A DNA stretch of 12,628 bases from an uncultured Sulfurovum sp. (GTDB lineage Bacteria > Campylobacterota > Campylobacteria > Campylobacterales > Sulfurovaceae), in NCBI GenBank assembly GCA_947311605.1, contig CAMZLC010000162.1, positions 1 to 12,628 of the forward strand, read 5' to 3'. The notes under the pieces were generated by a model that was not told the DNA's origin, did no database searches, and saw only the letters and a list, made by a program, of their open reading frames with translations. Below are positions 1-6,846 of this stretch, in pieces. The first letter of the stretch is position 1. Every line of letters starts with the position of its first letter. The translations under genes and the position numbers were made by a program.

Positions 1-683
1 ACTAAAATATCACGACACTCACTTTTAAAGACCTCAAATTGTTCTTTAGTTAACTGTTTTGTAATCCCATTGGCAAATATATCTAACCAATGCACTATAT
101 CATCCATCGGCGTAGGACGTGGTATCAACTCTATGCATGCCACCTCAAAGCCTACTGACTCTAATAACGCTCGATACGCTTTAGGACTAGGGAAATACCA
201 TGGGTTTTGAAACGCTCCAAATTCTGGATGATTATTGAACACTTTTTGCATTGCCACCACCACATGATGCATATTACCCACTCCACCAAACTCTGCAACA
301 AATCGTCCACCACACTTGAGTGTATTGGATATGTTTTCTACAGCACTCTTAGCATCTTTAACCCAATGCAAAGTAGCATTAGAAAAGACGGCATCAAATT
401 CATTTTCATAAGGCAATGCCGTGACTGAACCAACACAGGCCTCTATCCCTTTAGCCAGACAAGCCTCTATCATCTCGGTACTCATATCGACACCCAGCAC
501 CTTGACACCATACTTCTCTATCTCAACCGCCAAAGTACCATCGCCACACCCTACATCGAGGATGCGTTCACCCTCTTGTGGGTTCAGCAATTCCACCACA
601 GGCAAGGCCAATTGCGATACAAAGGCTGTGTGTCTGTTGTACTCTTTTGGGTTCCACTGGTTGGTTTCTTTTGTATTTTTCAT
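1..683 (-). CDS. Class I SAM-dependent methyltransferase, partial (host flank)
   Basis: I translated the minus strand from the ATG at 681-683; it stays open to the window edge, giving 227 residues without a stop, so the C-terminus is missing. Residues 42-50 read LDVGCGDGT, the glycine-rich motif I that binds S-adenosylmethionine. VDMS at 65-68 supplies the acidic residue that contacts the ribose. FDAVFSNATLHWV at 96-108 is the post-motif of the trans-aconitate methyltransferase (Tam)/UbiE-like group, and CGGRFV follows. The fold and cofactor are therefore clear, but the substrate cannot be read from sequence; Tam-like small-acid methylation is one option. It lies outside the prophage, about 180 bases beyond the probable phage end, behind its own leader and a terminator at 763-789. 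The Shine-Dalgarno is weak (AAGAAG, 5 bases before ATG). Its codon use is more AT-rich than the phage genes, which fits host DNA. Confidence 0.9.
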   Translation of the reverse strand, partial: MKNTKETNQWNPKEYNRHTAFVSQLALPVVELLNPQEGERILDVGCGDGTLAVEIEKYGVKVLGVDMSTEMIEACLAKGIEACVGSVTALPYENEFDAVFSNATLHWVKDAKSAVENISNTLKCGGRFVAEFGGVGNMHHVVVAMQKVFNNHPEFGAFQNPWYFPSPKAYRALLESVGFEVACIELIPRPTPMDDIVHWLDIFANGITKQLTKEQFEVFKSECRDIL

Positions 684-1040
684 TTTTTCTTCTTTTTTAT
701 GTGGAATGTTGCCCACGACAACACCGAAAATTTGATATGCCAATATATTATTTCATCCATAGAAAAAGGTGTTGTAAGGGTACAACACCCTACGGAAATA
801 TTGCATACACAGCCATCTAAGCTGGTCATCCAATCAAGGAATCTATAAAGTTAAGAGATATGTGTAAAGAAGTGTTTAAAATGTCAAGATAAAAAAAGCG
901 CTGGTTGGGAGGTGGAGTGTTGGAAAAATGGGCTTTATTTGGAGGATATTAGGATATTTTGGCTGAGGGTGCGTTTTTTAACACTTTGTAAAGTTTTCTT
1001 GATTTTTTTTAACACTTCTTTACAGAGCATTTAACAAGTG
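684..1040. other. Gene-free junction between host flank and prophage late operon
   Basis: No convincing coding region lies in these 357 bases. The left half (684-860) is AT-rich. It holds the leader of the methyltransferase gene and a terminator hairpin read on the minus strand. A TAATAT-like box near 740-750 on the minus strand could be a -10 element, but I see no matching -35. The right half (861-1040) holds the repeat cluster assigned to the phage end. It also has a G-rich stretch at 900-925 and a small tandem duplication of AGGATATT at 943-958. No tRNA or att core is visible. Confidence 0.7.
763..789 (-). terminator. Rho-independent terminator on the minus strand
   Basis: On the minus strand, GGTGTTGTA, a 4-base loop CCCT and TACAACACC form a perfect 9-bp stem, followed at once by TTTTT. 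This is the standard intrinsic terminator shape for transcription arriving from the right. It lies outside the probable phage end (861-863) and before the methyltransferase. It probably ended the host transcript that preceded the methyltransferase before insertion, and it would now also block read-through from the phage late operon. Confidence 0.75.
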
Positions 1041-1045
1041 TTAAA
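864..1045. repeat. Cluster of TTTAACACTT repeats at the prophage end (candidate transposase-binding sites)
   Basis: The 10-mer TTTAACACTT occurs directly at 977-986 and 1008-1017 and inverted (AAGTGTTAAA) at 1036-1045. An inverted copy with one extra T (AAGTGTTTAAA) lies at 870-880. The outer copy (863-880) and the inverted 1008-1024 copy share the longer form TGTAAAGAAGTGTT(T)AAA. The 1008-1017 and 1036-1045 arms form a perfect 10-bp inverted repeat with an 18-base spacer, and the last arm covers the stop codon of gene D. The inner copies start 31 and 28 bases apart, close to three helical turns. Multiple binding sites just inside the end are typical of MuA-type transposases. Operators for a phage regulator are the main alternative. 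Confidence 0.6.
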
Positions 1046-1946
1046 TTGCCTGCTCTAGGGTGAGGGTTGTGGTGAAGATTTCGGCGGCTTTATGTTCGGC
1101 GTTTGTGATGAGGTAGAGTCCGTCGCCTTTGCCAAATCCTATGAGCAGAACTTTGCCGCCTGCTACGATATTTTGTCCTTCTACTGTGATGGTGCCGCCT
1201 CTGGTCTTGGCGATGAGTCTTTCTAGTTTTGCTTTGCCGATATCTTTTGCTTCGGCTTTTGTTTTTTGAATCTGCTCAATGATGTACTTTGGATCGCCGC
1301 TCCCTATTTTTATCTTCTCAGTTTTGTTCTTTTTGTGGTTGTGATATTTTACCTCAAGGGAGCGATAGAGGAATTTGTGATTTGTGTAGAGGCTATAGCT
1401 CTGTGCATCCTGTGCAAAGAGCAGAAACAGAGGAAGAGATAGAGAACTCTTGGAGAGAAGGATAAGCGTGCCGTTTTTGATATTGAAAATGGCATTATAC
1501 TTCTGTGCATATCGCTTAAGGAGGGAGGTATCACTTTCGTTTTTTTGATCGACATGCAGCAGGAATTGGTCCATATCTGATTTGGAACTAAGCCCGTTTT
1601 GTTTTGCGATCTTTGCGACCAGGTCTTTGAGTTTGAGTTTTTGATAGGATTTTGTGCGTTTCTTTTTCATCGTGCCATCGAAGGCGGCGGAAGTGAAGAG
1701 CAGCCGCTCTCCTATGGGCAGTGTGGTAACAGACTGCAGGGTATAGAGACCTGCCGGCCACATCATCCCCTCTTGATAGCCAAGCAGGACGGTAGCAGGG
1801 AGAGGAAGCAGACCAAAAGCACTAGAACTCTCGCAAGAGACAGATAAGGCATCACTCTCGTCATCTATGCTGTCAGTGACCGTGACGCTACTGACTCCTG
1901 TGGCTACCAGTGCACCAAGCAGCTGAGCAAATGGGGTTTTTACCAT
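1041..1946 (-). CDS. D: Tail protein D (P2 gpD / late control D family)
   Basis: This 301-residue protein is the last gene of the tail operon and matches P2 gpD in position and general layout. P2 gpD corresponds to the gp27-like hub that joins the baseplate centre to the spike and tube. The N-terminal half contains the SIDDESDALSVSCE stretch, typical of the first D domain. The middle has the NESDTSLLKRYAQKYNAIF segment, which resembles the 'ESDxxFLxRLAxxxG' region of the family. The C-terminus (GLYLITNAEHKA) matches the usual end domain. It starts at an ATG that overlaps the final codons of gene X by 7 bases. The C-terminal half is unusually rich in lysine and AT compared with the baseplate genes. 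Family assignment is by eye and firm; fine function is inferred from P2. Confidence 0.85.
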   Translation of the reverse strand: MVKTPFAQLLGALVATGVSSVTVTDSIDDESDALSVSCESSSAFGLLPLPATVLLGYQEGMMWPAGLYTLQSVTTLPIGERLLFTSAAFDGTMKKKRTKSYQKLKLKDLVAKIAKQNGLSSKSDMDQFLLHVDQKNESDTSLLKRYAQKYNAIFNIKNGTLILLSKSSLSLPLFLLFAQDAQSYSLYTNHKFLYRSLEVKYHNHKKNKTEKIKIGSGDPKYIIEQIQKTKAEAKDIGKAKLERLIAKTRGGTITVEGQNIVAGGKVLLIGFGKGDGLYLITNAEHKAAEIFTTTLTLEQAI

Positions 1947-2134
1947 AAGTGCACCCCTGTGGGTTTCGCCTCTTTTTTCTCTGGGACAATCAATATCTTG
2001 CCTGCTGGCATCACAAGCATACAGCTTATGCCGGGGTTTAGCCTCACAAGCTCCTGTGTGTAATTTACATCATTATAGAGCAAAACACACACCTGATCCG
2101 CTCTCATGTCTCTTGGTAATTTAAAATAGCGCAA
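1940..2134 (-). CDS. X: Tail protein X (P2 gpX family), TTG start
   Basis: A 64-residue protein between U and D, the P2 gpX position. The C-terminus ends in VHLW just as P2 gpX ends in VNLW, and the LNPGI motif in the middle matches the 'NPGL' of the LysM-like gpX fold. The chosen start is the TTG at 2132-2134. An AGGAG lies 6 bases upstream of it, and the N-terminal RYFKLPRD then aligns with the P2 protein's KTFALQGD. The first ATG (2105-2107) would remove these conserved residues and has a poor ribosome site. The gene overlaps the end of U by 14 bases. gpX is required for tail assembly in P2 relatives; its exact role is not settled. Confidence 0.85.
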   Translation of the reverse strand: MRYFKLPRDMRADQVCVLLYNDVNYTQELVRLNPGISCMLVMPAGKILIVPEKKEAKPTGVHLW

Positions 2135-2528
2135 GAATGGCTCCTATGATACTGAAGAGTCCAAAACCACTTCCACCTGCAGCGGTAAGCTCGATCTGGA
2201 AGTCGACATTCACCGCCCCGGCGTAGGGCAAGAAGTTTTTTTTGTCTGTAGAGAAGCTGGTCACGATCACCTGTATGCTCTGCCCAGATGCCATCGTGAA
2301 ACGCACCGGTCGTTTGGCTCTGGCGATCGAGCGGAGGGTCTCCGGCTTCGAGTTGGAGTCTGCGATATAGACACCGCCGATAGATATCTTCTCGACAGAC
2401 CCATTGGTATCGTGGTAGTGTGGATTGTCTCCTATGGGTCTATACGCTCCAAAGTGTGGCGTGATCTGCTCTTTGATGCCAGTGATATCCGGCGCATCAA
2501 AGATAAAACTACCGATACTAATGATCAT
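2121..2528 (-). CDS. U: Tail protein U (P2 gpU family)
   Basis: A 135-residue protein directly after the tape measure, the gpU position in P2. The N-terminal MIISIGSFIFD and later AKRPVRFTMASG and TDKKNFLPYAGAVNVDFQIEL stretches follow the gpU pattern (GxFxF... start, 'F...G.P..v.F.l.L' end). A short hydrophobic, glycine-rich tail (GGSGFGLFSIIGAILALF) closes the protein, as in other family members. The start ATG overlaps the last codons of the tape measure by 11 bases. The protein probably acts in baseplate or tail completion; that role is inferred from P2. Confidence 0.88.
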   Translation of the reverse strand: MIISIGSFIFDAPDITGIKEQITPHFGAYRPIGDNPHYHDTNGSVEKISIGGVYIADSNSKPETLRSIARAKRPVRFTMASGQSIQVIVTSFSTDKKNFLPYAGAVNVDFQIELTAAGGSGFGLFSIIGAILALF

Positions 2529-4695
2529 CTAGGCTCCTTTGGCTGGTCTGATAGTGTGCGTCTGCCAATGCCCTGCGCACGGCTCCTTCTACATCCTGGT
2601 CGCTCTTGGCGTTGTTGACGACCACGCTGACATGGTAGTTGTGCTGCTGCGGTCTGGCGGCGATAGTCTGTACGGTCGCCTGTAGTGCCGTGGCCTGAGA
2701 CTGTGCCGCTTTGGCTGTCTCTATGGCTGCTTGGTATTTGCCTGTATCCTTGGCGGGCAGAGGATTCAGAGAGGATCGTTGTACGGGGTGCGGCATCACC
2801 TTTGGTCTGACGAGTGCTTCATTTACCATTGGGTGCACGACGGCTGGCATCACCTTTGGTCTAGTAGACCCGCTGTCGGTATCGACAGTGACAGGGCGCC
2901 GGTCATAGCGTGCGTGCATCCTTGCACTGTAGGCTTTGGCTTTGGCTATTGCGTCTGGATCAGATACTGGGCTTGGTGGCAGTGTCGGCTTTTTGTAGCT
3001 GCCTGCTTTGGCGACAGCAAGATTGCGCTGCGTTCTCTTGAGTAGTTTTTCTAGCTGGGCTGTCTTGGCTTGGTCATTGGATCCATGGAGGAATGACTCG
3101 ATGATGCCGCCGCTTTTGGCATCATGCAGCCTCTCTTTGAGTCTCTTCTCTTTTTCCTGCAGTGCCTTGAGGTTTTCTTTTTGGGGCGTGATGCTTCTTG
3201 TGTCTGTGATGGCAGTATGTGATGCTTGCGCGATAGCATTGAGACCGGCAAGGACAGCAGCGGCACCGATGAGCCCGACAGTGAGTGCCAGTGGCTTTGC
3301 AAACAGCTTACGGGTTGTGCCCACTTCACGACCAAGCTCTCTCATGCTCTTGGCCGCAGTCCCGGCACACTTCCCCGCACCGCAGGTGCTATTGGCAGTC
3401 TTAGAGAGCATCCCGGCAAGACCACTTCCCGCTTTTGCCACCATACCAAAAGGTTTAATTAGTAGACCGATTGCGATACTTGCTGCACCTACACCTGTGG
3501 CGAGCACTACCGTCTTTGCTGCGATCTCCCCTATGGTGTGTGCGAGCTCAGGGTTCTTTTTTGCCCATTGGGATATCCGCTCTGTGACGCCGCCGATTTT
3601 TGCTACGATGCGCTGAAGCTGAGGCAAGAACAAAGAGCCGATATTGATACTGATGGCGGTGATTGCGTTTTTTAGCAGCTGAATTTTATTGGCAGTTGTT
3701 GCCGCGCGACTCTCAAATTCACGCTGCATAGATCCTGCATATTTGCTTTTATCAGCGACCAGCCCAAGTGCCTTTCTGTAGGTGTCGAGTGATCCTGTCA
3801 GCAGGGCGATATCGTCGCTGTATTCTAGCCCGAACATATCTACGAGTATCGCCATGTGCTTCTCTTTTGGCACACTTTCAATGCGTGTTAAAAAGTCCTT
3901 TAATGCTTTGTTTGGGTTTTGCTGAATATCTTTTGCGATCTGCTTGGCAGAATAACCAAGAGACTTGAGTCCTGCTTTGAATTTTTTATTGCCCTTTTCT
4001 GCAGTCATCAGCTTTGTCAGCATAGCGTTGATGGCGGTACCTGCTACCTGTGGTGGCTTACCAAGAGCCAAAAATGAATCAGCCAGGGCAGCTGTGGCCT
4101 TAGCGCTCAAGCCAAACTGCTTTGCGGTACCACCGACGCGTCCAAGCACCTCGACTATCCCGGAGGCTTTGGCGGCGGTATTGTCCGAAAGATGATTGAT
4201 GGCATCCCCCAGCGATCCCACCTCCTTGATGCCTAACTGATAGACATTCATCAGCTTTGCTATGCTGTCCCCGGCCTGCTCAGGTGCCATATCAAACGCC
4301 GTTCCCATCTTGGCTACAGTCTGCGTGAAGCCGAGCAGGTCTTTTTTGGCGATACCGAGCTGCCCTCCTGCAGCAGCTATCGACGCCAGCCCGGAGGCTG
4401 CGATCGGTATCTTTTTTGACAGGTCTGTAATATCCCGTCCAAATTCCCTGAGCCCAGCAGGAGACTCAAAATTTACGACCTTTTTGACATCGGCCATTGC
4501 ACTCTCAAAGTCCATCGCGTCCTTGATGGGCTTGGAGAGGGCATATCCCATTCCTATACCTGCAGCCATGCTTTTGGTGCCCATGGACATCATGCGAGAA
4601 GAGACGGCACCAATACGGCGATCCAAGCCGCCGAGCACACTGCTTGCTCGGTCTGTCGCCTTGATGACAATACCAAGCGTCATACTATTTCCCAC
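2518..4695 (-). CDS. T: Tail tape measure protein T
   Basis: The longest gene here, 725 residues from a GTG start at 4693-4695. GAGGAG lies 7 bases upstream of that GTG. An in-frame ATG at 4681-4683 is an alternative but has a weaker ribosome site. Residues of roughly 60-300 carry the TP901-type tape-measure core, including AAAGGQLGIAKKDL near 107-120 and a MFGLEYSDDIALL segment. Two long hydrophobic, glycine- and alanine-rich stretches follow (about 385-430 and 460-490), typical of the region released into the host envelope on infection. The last third is alanine-, proline- and charge-rich, with the hexapeptide RPKVMP repeated. The protein sets tail length and is threaded through the tube with the E/E' chaperones encoded just upstream. 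The GTG overlaps the E' extension by 11 bases. It is somewhat shorter than P2 gpT. Confidence 0.93.
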   Translation of the reverse strand: MGNSMTLGIVIKATDRASSVLGGLDRRIGAVSSRMMSMGTKSMAAGIGMGYALSKPIKDAMDFESAMADVKKVVNFESPAGLREFGRDITDLSKKIPIAASGLASIAAAGGQLGIAKKDLLGFTQTVAKMGTAFDMAPEQAGDSIAKLMNVYQLGIKEVGSLGDAINHLSDNTAAKASGIVEVLGRVGGTAKQFGLSAKATAALADSFLALGKPPQVAGTAINAMLTKLMTAEKGNKKFKAGLKSLGYSAKQIAKDIQQNPNKALKDFLTRIESVPKEKHMAILVDMFGLEYSDDIALLTGSLDTYRKALGLVADKSKYAGSMQREFESRAATTANKIQLLKNAITAISINIGSLFLPQLQRIVAKIGGVTERISQWAKKNPELAHTIGEIAAKTVVLATGVGAASIAIGLLIKPFGMVAKAGSGLAGMLSKTANSTCGAGKCAGTAAKSMRELGREVGTTRKLFAKPLALTVGLIGAAAVLAGLNAIAQASHTAITDTRSITPQKENLKALQEKEKRLKERLHDAKSGGIIESFLHGSNDQAKTAQLEKLLKRTQRNLAVAKAGSYKKPTLPPSPVSDPDAIAKAKAYSARMHARYDRRPVTVDTDSGSTRPKVMPAVVHPMVNEALVRPKVMPHPVQRSSLNPLPAKDTGKYQAAIETAKAAQSQATALQATVQTIAARPQQHNYHVSVVVNNAKSDQDVEGAVRRALADAHYQTSQRSLDDH
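2792..2862. repeat. 17-bp direct repeat inside gene T
   Basis: GGCATCACCTTTGGTCT occurs at 2792-2808 and again at 2846-2862, 54 bases (18 codons) apart. On the coding strand each copy encodes RPKVMP in the proline-rich C-terminal third of the tape measure. The repeat is in frame, so unequal exchange between copies would change tape-measure length by 18 residues without breaking the gene. Confidence 0.85.
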
Positions 4696-5031
4696 GATTC
4701 ATCTCCTCTACAAAAAAAGCAAAATCACTCAGATACATCTCCATCATATCCTCATACCCAAATCTGTAATAGAGCGAGAGGTTGTGCATATGTATAAGCA
4801 CATCCCTCCACTCTTCTATACGAAAAAACCCAGCAGAGCATCCTGTAGCTTCCGATAATCTTTGATCGTGAGATCATCCAGCTCCTCTTCACTGAGCCCG
4901 GTGAGATTACTGAGTAGGGCAAACTCTCTGTCTGCATCGTCTGTGATATGCTTGACTGCACGCTCATCTCTCACCTTCATCTCGCGCATGGTTACCTTTT
5001 TTCCTGATACTTCAATGATAGTGTCGCTCAT
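4685..5031 (-). CDS. E': E-E' fusion tail chaperone made by -1 frameshift
   Basis: The reading frame of gene E reaches the heptamer T TTT TTC (4828-4822 on the minus strand), exactly placed as X XXY YYZ, four codons before the E stop counting that stop. A -1 slip after TTC continues with CGT ATA GAA and stays open for 45 codons to the TAG at 4687-4685. This gives about 70 residues of E plus RIEEWRDVLIHMHNLSLYY...EEMNRGK. The extension is acidic and aromatic and contains EDMMEMYLSDFAFFVEEM, resembling the E' tail of P2, whose E/E' pair also uses a -1 slip on a T-rich heptamer. E and E' together help pack the tape measure during tail assembly. The extension has no start codon of its own. Its stop lies inside the first codons of gene T. 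Confidence 0.85.
4816..5031 (-). CDS. E: Tail assembly chaperone E
   Basis: A 71-residue acidic protein between the tube gene and the tape measure, the gpE position. The sequence (VSGKKVTMREMKVRDERAVKHI near the start, NLTGLSEEELDDLTIKDYRKLQDALLGF near the end) has the pattern of phage tail chaperones, with the 'LTGLS..E...L...D...L' segment seen in the gpE/gp41-type families. The start is well marked: AAGGAGGAGGGG directly precedes the ATG, and this ribosome site overlaps the stop of the tube gene. The product is the unshifted member of the E/E' pair; the last codons form the slippery site. Confidence 0.9.
   Translation of the reverse strand: MSDTIIEVSGKKVTMREMKVRDERAVKHITDDADREFALLSNLTGLSEEELDDLTIKDYRKLQDALLGFFV
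4822..4828 (-). promoter_or_regulatory. -1 ribosomal slippery heptamer T TTT TTC
   Basis: Read on the minus strand, GGT TTT TTC GTA TAG is the end of gene E, so the six T and one C are in the phase needed for tandem -1 slippage of two tRNAs. The zero-frame stop comes two codons later, and the -1 frame is open for 45 codons. P2 uses a similar T-rich heptamer at the same place. I did not find an obvious strong stem-loop just downstream. Confidence 0.85.
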
Positions 5032-5041
5032 CCCCTCCTCC

Positions 5042-5545
5042 TTACATGATCTGCTGGCGCAGTGTTTCGAAGTGGTCTCTGCCGTCTATCTTGCAGATGT
5101 AGCGGTCTGTATCTATGTCGTAGACCTCTGTGCCGTTGACCTCAAGCTTGTAGGCGGTGACGGCGACATCGAGGATGATGCCGGCCTCTTTGCCTGCCTC
5201 TTTGGTGCCCTCCTGCTCCTGAGAGGATACCTGCCCGGTCACTTCATAGAGCACCTGCTTCTGGACATTGCCATCGACCACAGAGGCCTTGATGACGAAA
5301 GAGGCAGTATCACCCAGACGCTTGCCTACAGCCTGATAGAGAATAGGGTTGACCGAGTAGATCGTAAACTTGGCTTCCAGAGGCTTGAGCAGACCGGTAT
5401 CGACCTTGCGCCCCATGTTGCCGTCCTCTGCCATCTCAAACTCTACCTTGGGCGTCTCAAGATCGCCTACTTTCCCGATATTGCCGATACCCTCGACGAA
5501 GAGGTTTTGCCCTCTGAGGATATTTCTTAGATTGGTGCGTGCCAT
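5042..5545 (-). CDS. FII: Major tail tube protein FII
   Basis: A 167-residue protein directly after the sheath gene, matching P2 gpFII in length and position. The N-terminal NILRGQNLFVEGIGNIGKVGDLETPKVEF follows the family pattern (N-loop 'l...n.f.dG....G...e..lP.l'). MGRKVDTGLLKPLEAKFTIY, in the middle, and the C-terminal EVYDIDTDRYICKIDGRDHFETLRQQIM correspond to conserved tube segments, the latter typical of the 'iDv.n.i..inG.D......' ending. It forms the hexameric inner tube inside the sheath. AAGGAG sits just upstream of the ATG, overlapping the sheath stop codon. Confidence 0.93.
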   Translation of the reverse strand: MARTNLRNILRGQNLFVEGIGNIGKVGDLETPKVEFEMAEDGNMGRKVDTGLLKPLEAKFTIYSVNPILYQAVGKRLGDTASFVIKASVVDGNVQKQVLYEVTGQVSSQEQEGTKEAGKEAGIILDVAVTAYKLEVNGTEVYDIDTDRYICKIDGRDHFETLRQQIM

Positions 5546-5554
5546 GGTTGCTCC

Positions 5555-6685
5555 TTATTGGTTGTTGACCCACTCGATGAAGGCGTTGTTGTATGCATCG
5601 GTGAAGGTCAGGATAAAGTCAAGCTCTCTGATAGCCGGCATATTGGCCGTCTTGAGCACGAAGGTGAACTTGCCGGCAGTCACATCGCTGCGGCTGGCAT
5701 CCAGTGCGATCTCATAGCCCAGTGCGATGCCTGCTCCTGTGAGGTTTTTGAAGAACTCGGCGCAGGTCTTCTTGACCCAGATAAGCTGATCGGCACTGCG
5801 GTCTCTCGCCCATTTGTTTGCTCCGATGACCGCATCCAGCCAGCGGTAGAAGGCTCTGACACGCTCCAGAGACTGCCAGATAGGGTCAATGTCTGTAGTC
5901 TCGAAGCCGTAGCTCCTCCAGCCCACATCTCTGACGATCGCCCCTACGCCTTTTTGTCTCAATCTCCTGGCCTCGCAATCCTGCCCGTCAAAGTATTCGA
6001 TGGGCACCTCGGATCCGCTGACCCCCTTGACGATACGGTTTGAGTGCGATCGTGCATAGCCAAATTCATCTGCACCATTGTCTCCGCCCGCATCCCAGTA
6101 GGCGATCAGCCCGGCGATAGCGGCTGAGGCGGGGTAGAGCTTGCCCTCCATTTTGACACTGCCACGATAGAGCAGGAGATATCTGCTACCAAAGTTTTGG
6201 GCAAAGGCAGTAGCGGCGGCCTCATCAGGGGCAGTCACATCGATGATCCCGGTAGCCCTGAGTGTCGCAGCGACGGCATCGATCTTGGCCGCTACAGCCG
6301 TGTCGTAGCTGTGCCGGGGCACGATGACCAGATCCGGACGATCCAGCACCCGGTCATCATAGGGCGCAGATTTGAGCAGGTCCAGCCCATCGAGGAGATG
6401 TGTCCGCTGCACGGCTGTATCATTGTCTACGGGCACATAGGCGACGATGATCTTGGTATGGACCCCCTGCAGCGCGATCGCTGCGGCAGTCTGATAGGGT
6501 AGATCGTCATGCGTCTGCCCCTGGGTGATGAGATACTCTTTCCACGCTTTTGCATTGTTGTAGTAGGTCAATACTGCTGCCGTGCCCATAGGCACCACGA
6601 CACCGATAGGGGTGCTGCTGTCGACCAATACCGGTCTGGCCGCCTCTACAGCGATAGATCCGTTGATTCCGAAGTTGAGATTCAT
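5555..6685 (-). CDS. FI: Tail sheath protein FI
   Basis: A 376-residue protein, close to the length of P2 gpFI. The central domain has the 'P..V.VP..S.D' pattern (RPDLVIVPRHSYD). The C-terminal domain shows the most conserved sheath region: DVGWRSYGFETTDIDPIWQSLERVRAFYRWLDAVI, then the ALGYEIALDASRSDVTAGKFTFVLKTANM stretch that builds the inter-subunit mesh. The sheath contracts and drives the tube through the host envelope. The N-terminal arm is short and lacks the usual 'PGVyv.E' opening. The ATG overlaps the stop of the preceding small gene (ATGA), with AAGGAG just upstream. Confidence 0.95.
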   Translation of the reverse strand: MNLNFGINGSIAVEAARPVLVDSSTPIGVVVPMGTAAVLTYYNNAKAWKEYLITQGQTHDDLPYQTAAAIALQGVHTKIIVAYVPVDNDTAVQRTHLLDGLDLLKSAPYDDRVLDRPDLVIVPRHSYDTAVAAKIDAVAATLRATGIIDVTAPDEAAATAFAQNFGSRYLLLYRGSVKMEGKLYPASAAIAGLIAYWDAGGDNGADEFGYARSHSNRIVKGVSGSEVPIEYFDGQDCEARRLRQKGVGAIVRDVGWRSYGFETTDIDPIWQSLERVRAFYRWLDAVIGANKWARDRSADQLIWVKKTCAEFFKNLTGAGIALGYEIALDASRSDVTAGKFTFVLKTANMPAIRELDFILTFTDAYNNAFIEWVNNQ

Positions 6686-6846
6686 TTTTTGCTCCTTGTT
6701 GTTTTTTTGCGGGTGGGCTCAGCAGGTTTGGCTGCACCGTGGGTGATGAGTGCCTCGGCGATCGCCTCCTCAAAAGCATAGGTAGATCCTGATTCATAGG
6801 TCTGTCCGTTGCGGATATAGGTGTGGTTGAAGGTCACTTTTGTCAT
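6682..6846 (-). CDS. Small phage protein of unknown function upstream of sheath
   Basis: A 54-residue protein from the ATG at 6844-6846, which overlaps the stop of the preceding gene (ATGA) and has AAGGAGA just upstream. A longer in-frame start at 6942 would run deep into that gene and is rejected. The first 35 residues (TFNHTYIRNGQTYESGSTYAFEEAIAEALITHGAA) look like a small beta fold of the kind seen in short phage proteins that read 'y..nG..y..Gd.......a..Li..G.A'. The rest is a lysine- and arginine-rich tail (PTRKKTTRSKK). In Mu a comparably small gene of unknown role sits just before the sheath. No function can be assigned; the basic tail suggests nucleic acid or membrane contact. Confidence 0.75.
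   Translation of the reverse strand: MTKVTFNHTYIRNGQTYESGSTYAFEEAIAEALITHGAAKPAEPTRKKTTRSKK

Noticed and set aside
207..848. Plus-strand frames over the methyltransferase and its leader
   Set aside because: The minus strand has a continuous 227-codon frame with clear SAM-binding motifs; the plus-strand frames have none.
687..860. Minus-strand frame of about 56 codons across the terminator
   Set aside because: It runs through the terminator hairpin, ends in a polylysine stretch made by the A-rich leader, and has no ribosome site.
888..906. AGCGC followed by seven T on the minus strand as a late-operon terminator
   Set aside because: The only self-complementary element is a 6-base palindrome without a loop, too short for a stable hairpin; the real transcript end is unclear.
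3051..3335. 94-residue minus-strand frame within the tape measure
   Set aside because: An alternative frame of the tape-measure coding strand, with no ribosome site and a serine/lysine-rich product.
3008..3616. Long plus-strand frames opposite the tape measure (also 4262-4858)
   Set aside because: Alanine- and serine-rich reverse images of the tape-measure coding strand; common in long biased genes.
4862..5530. 222-residue plus-strand open frame opposite genes E and FII
   Set aside because: It is antisense to two well-identified tail genes, has a low-complexity leucine/aspartate composition and no family resemblance; a shadow frame.
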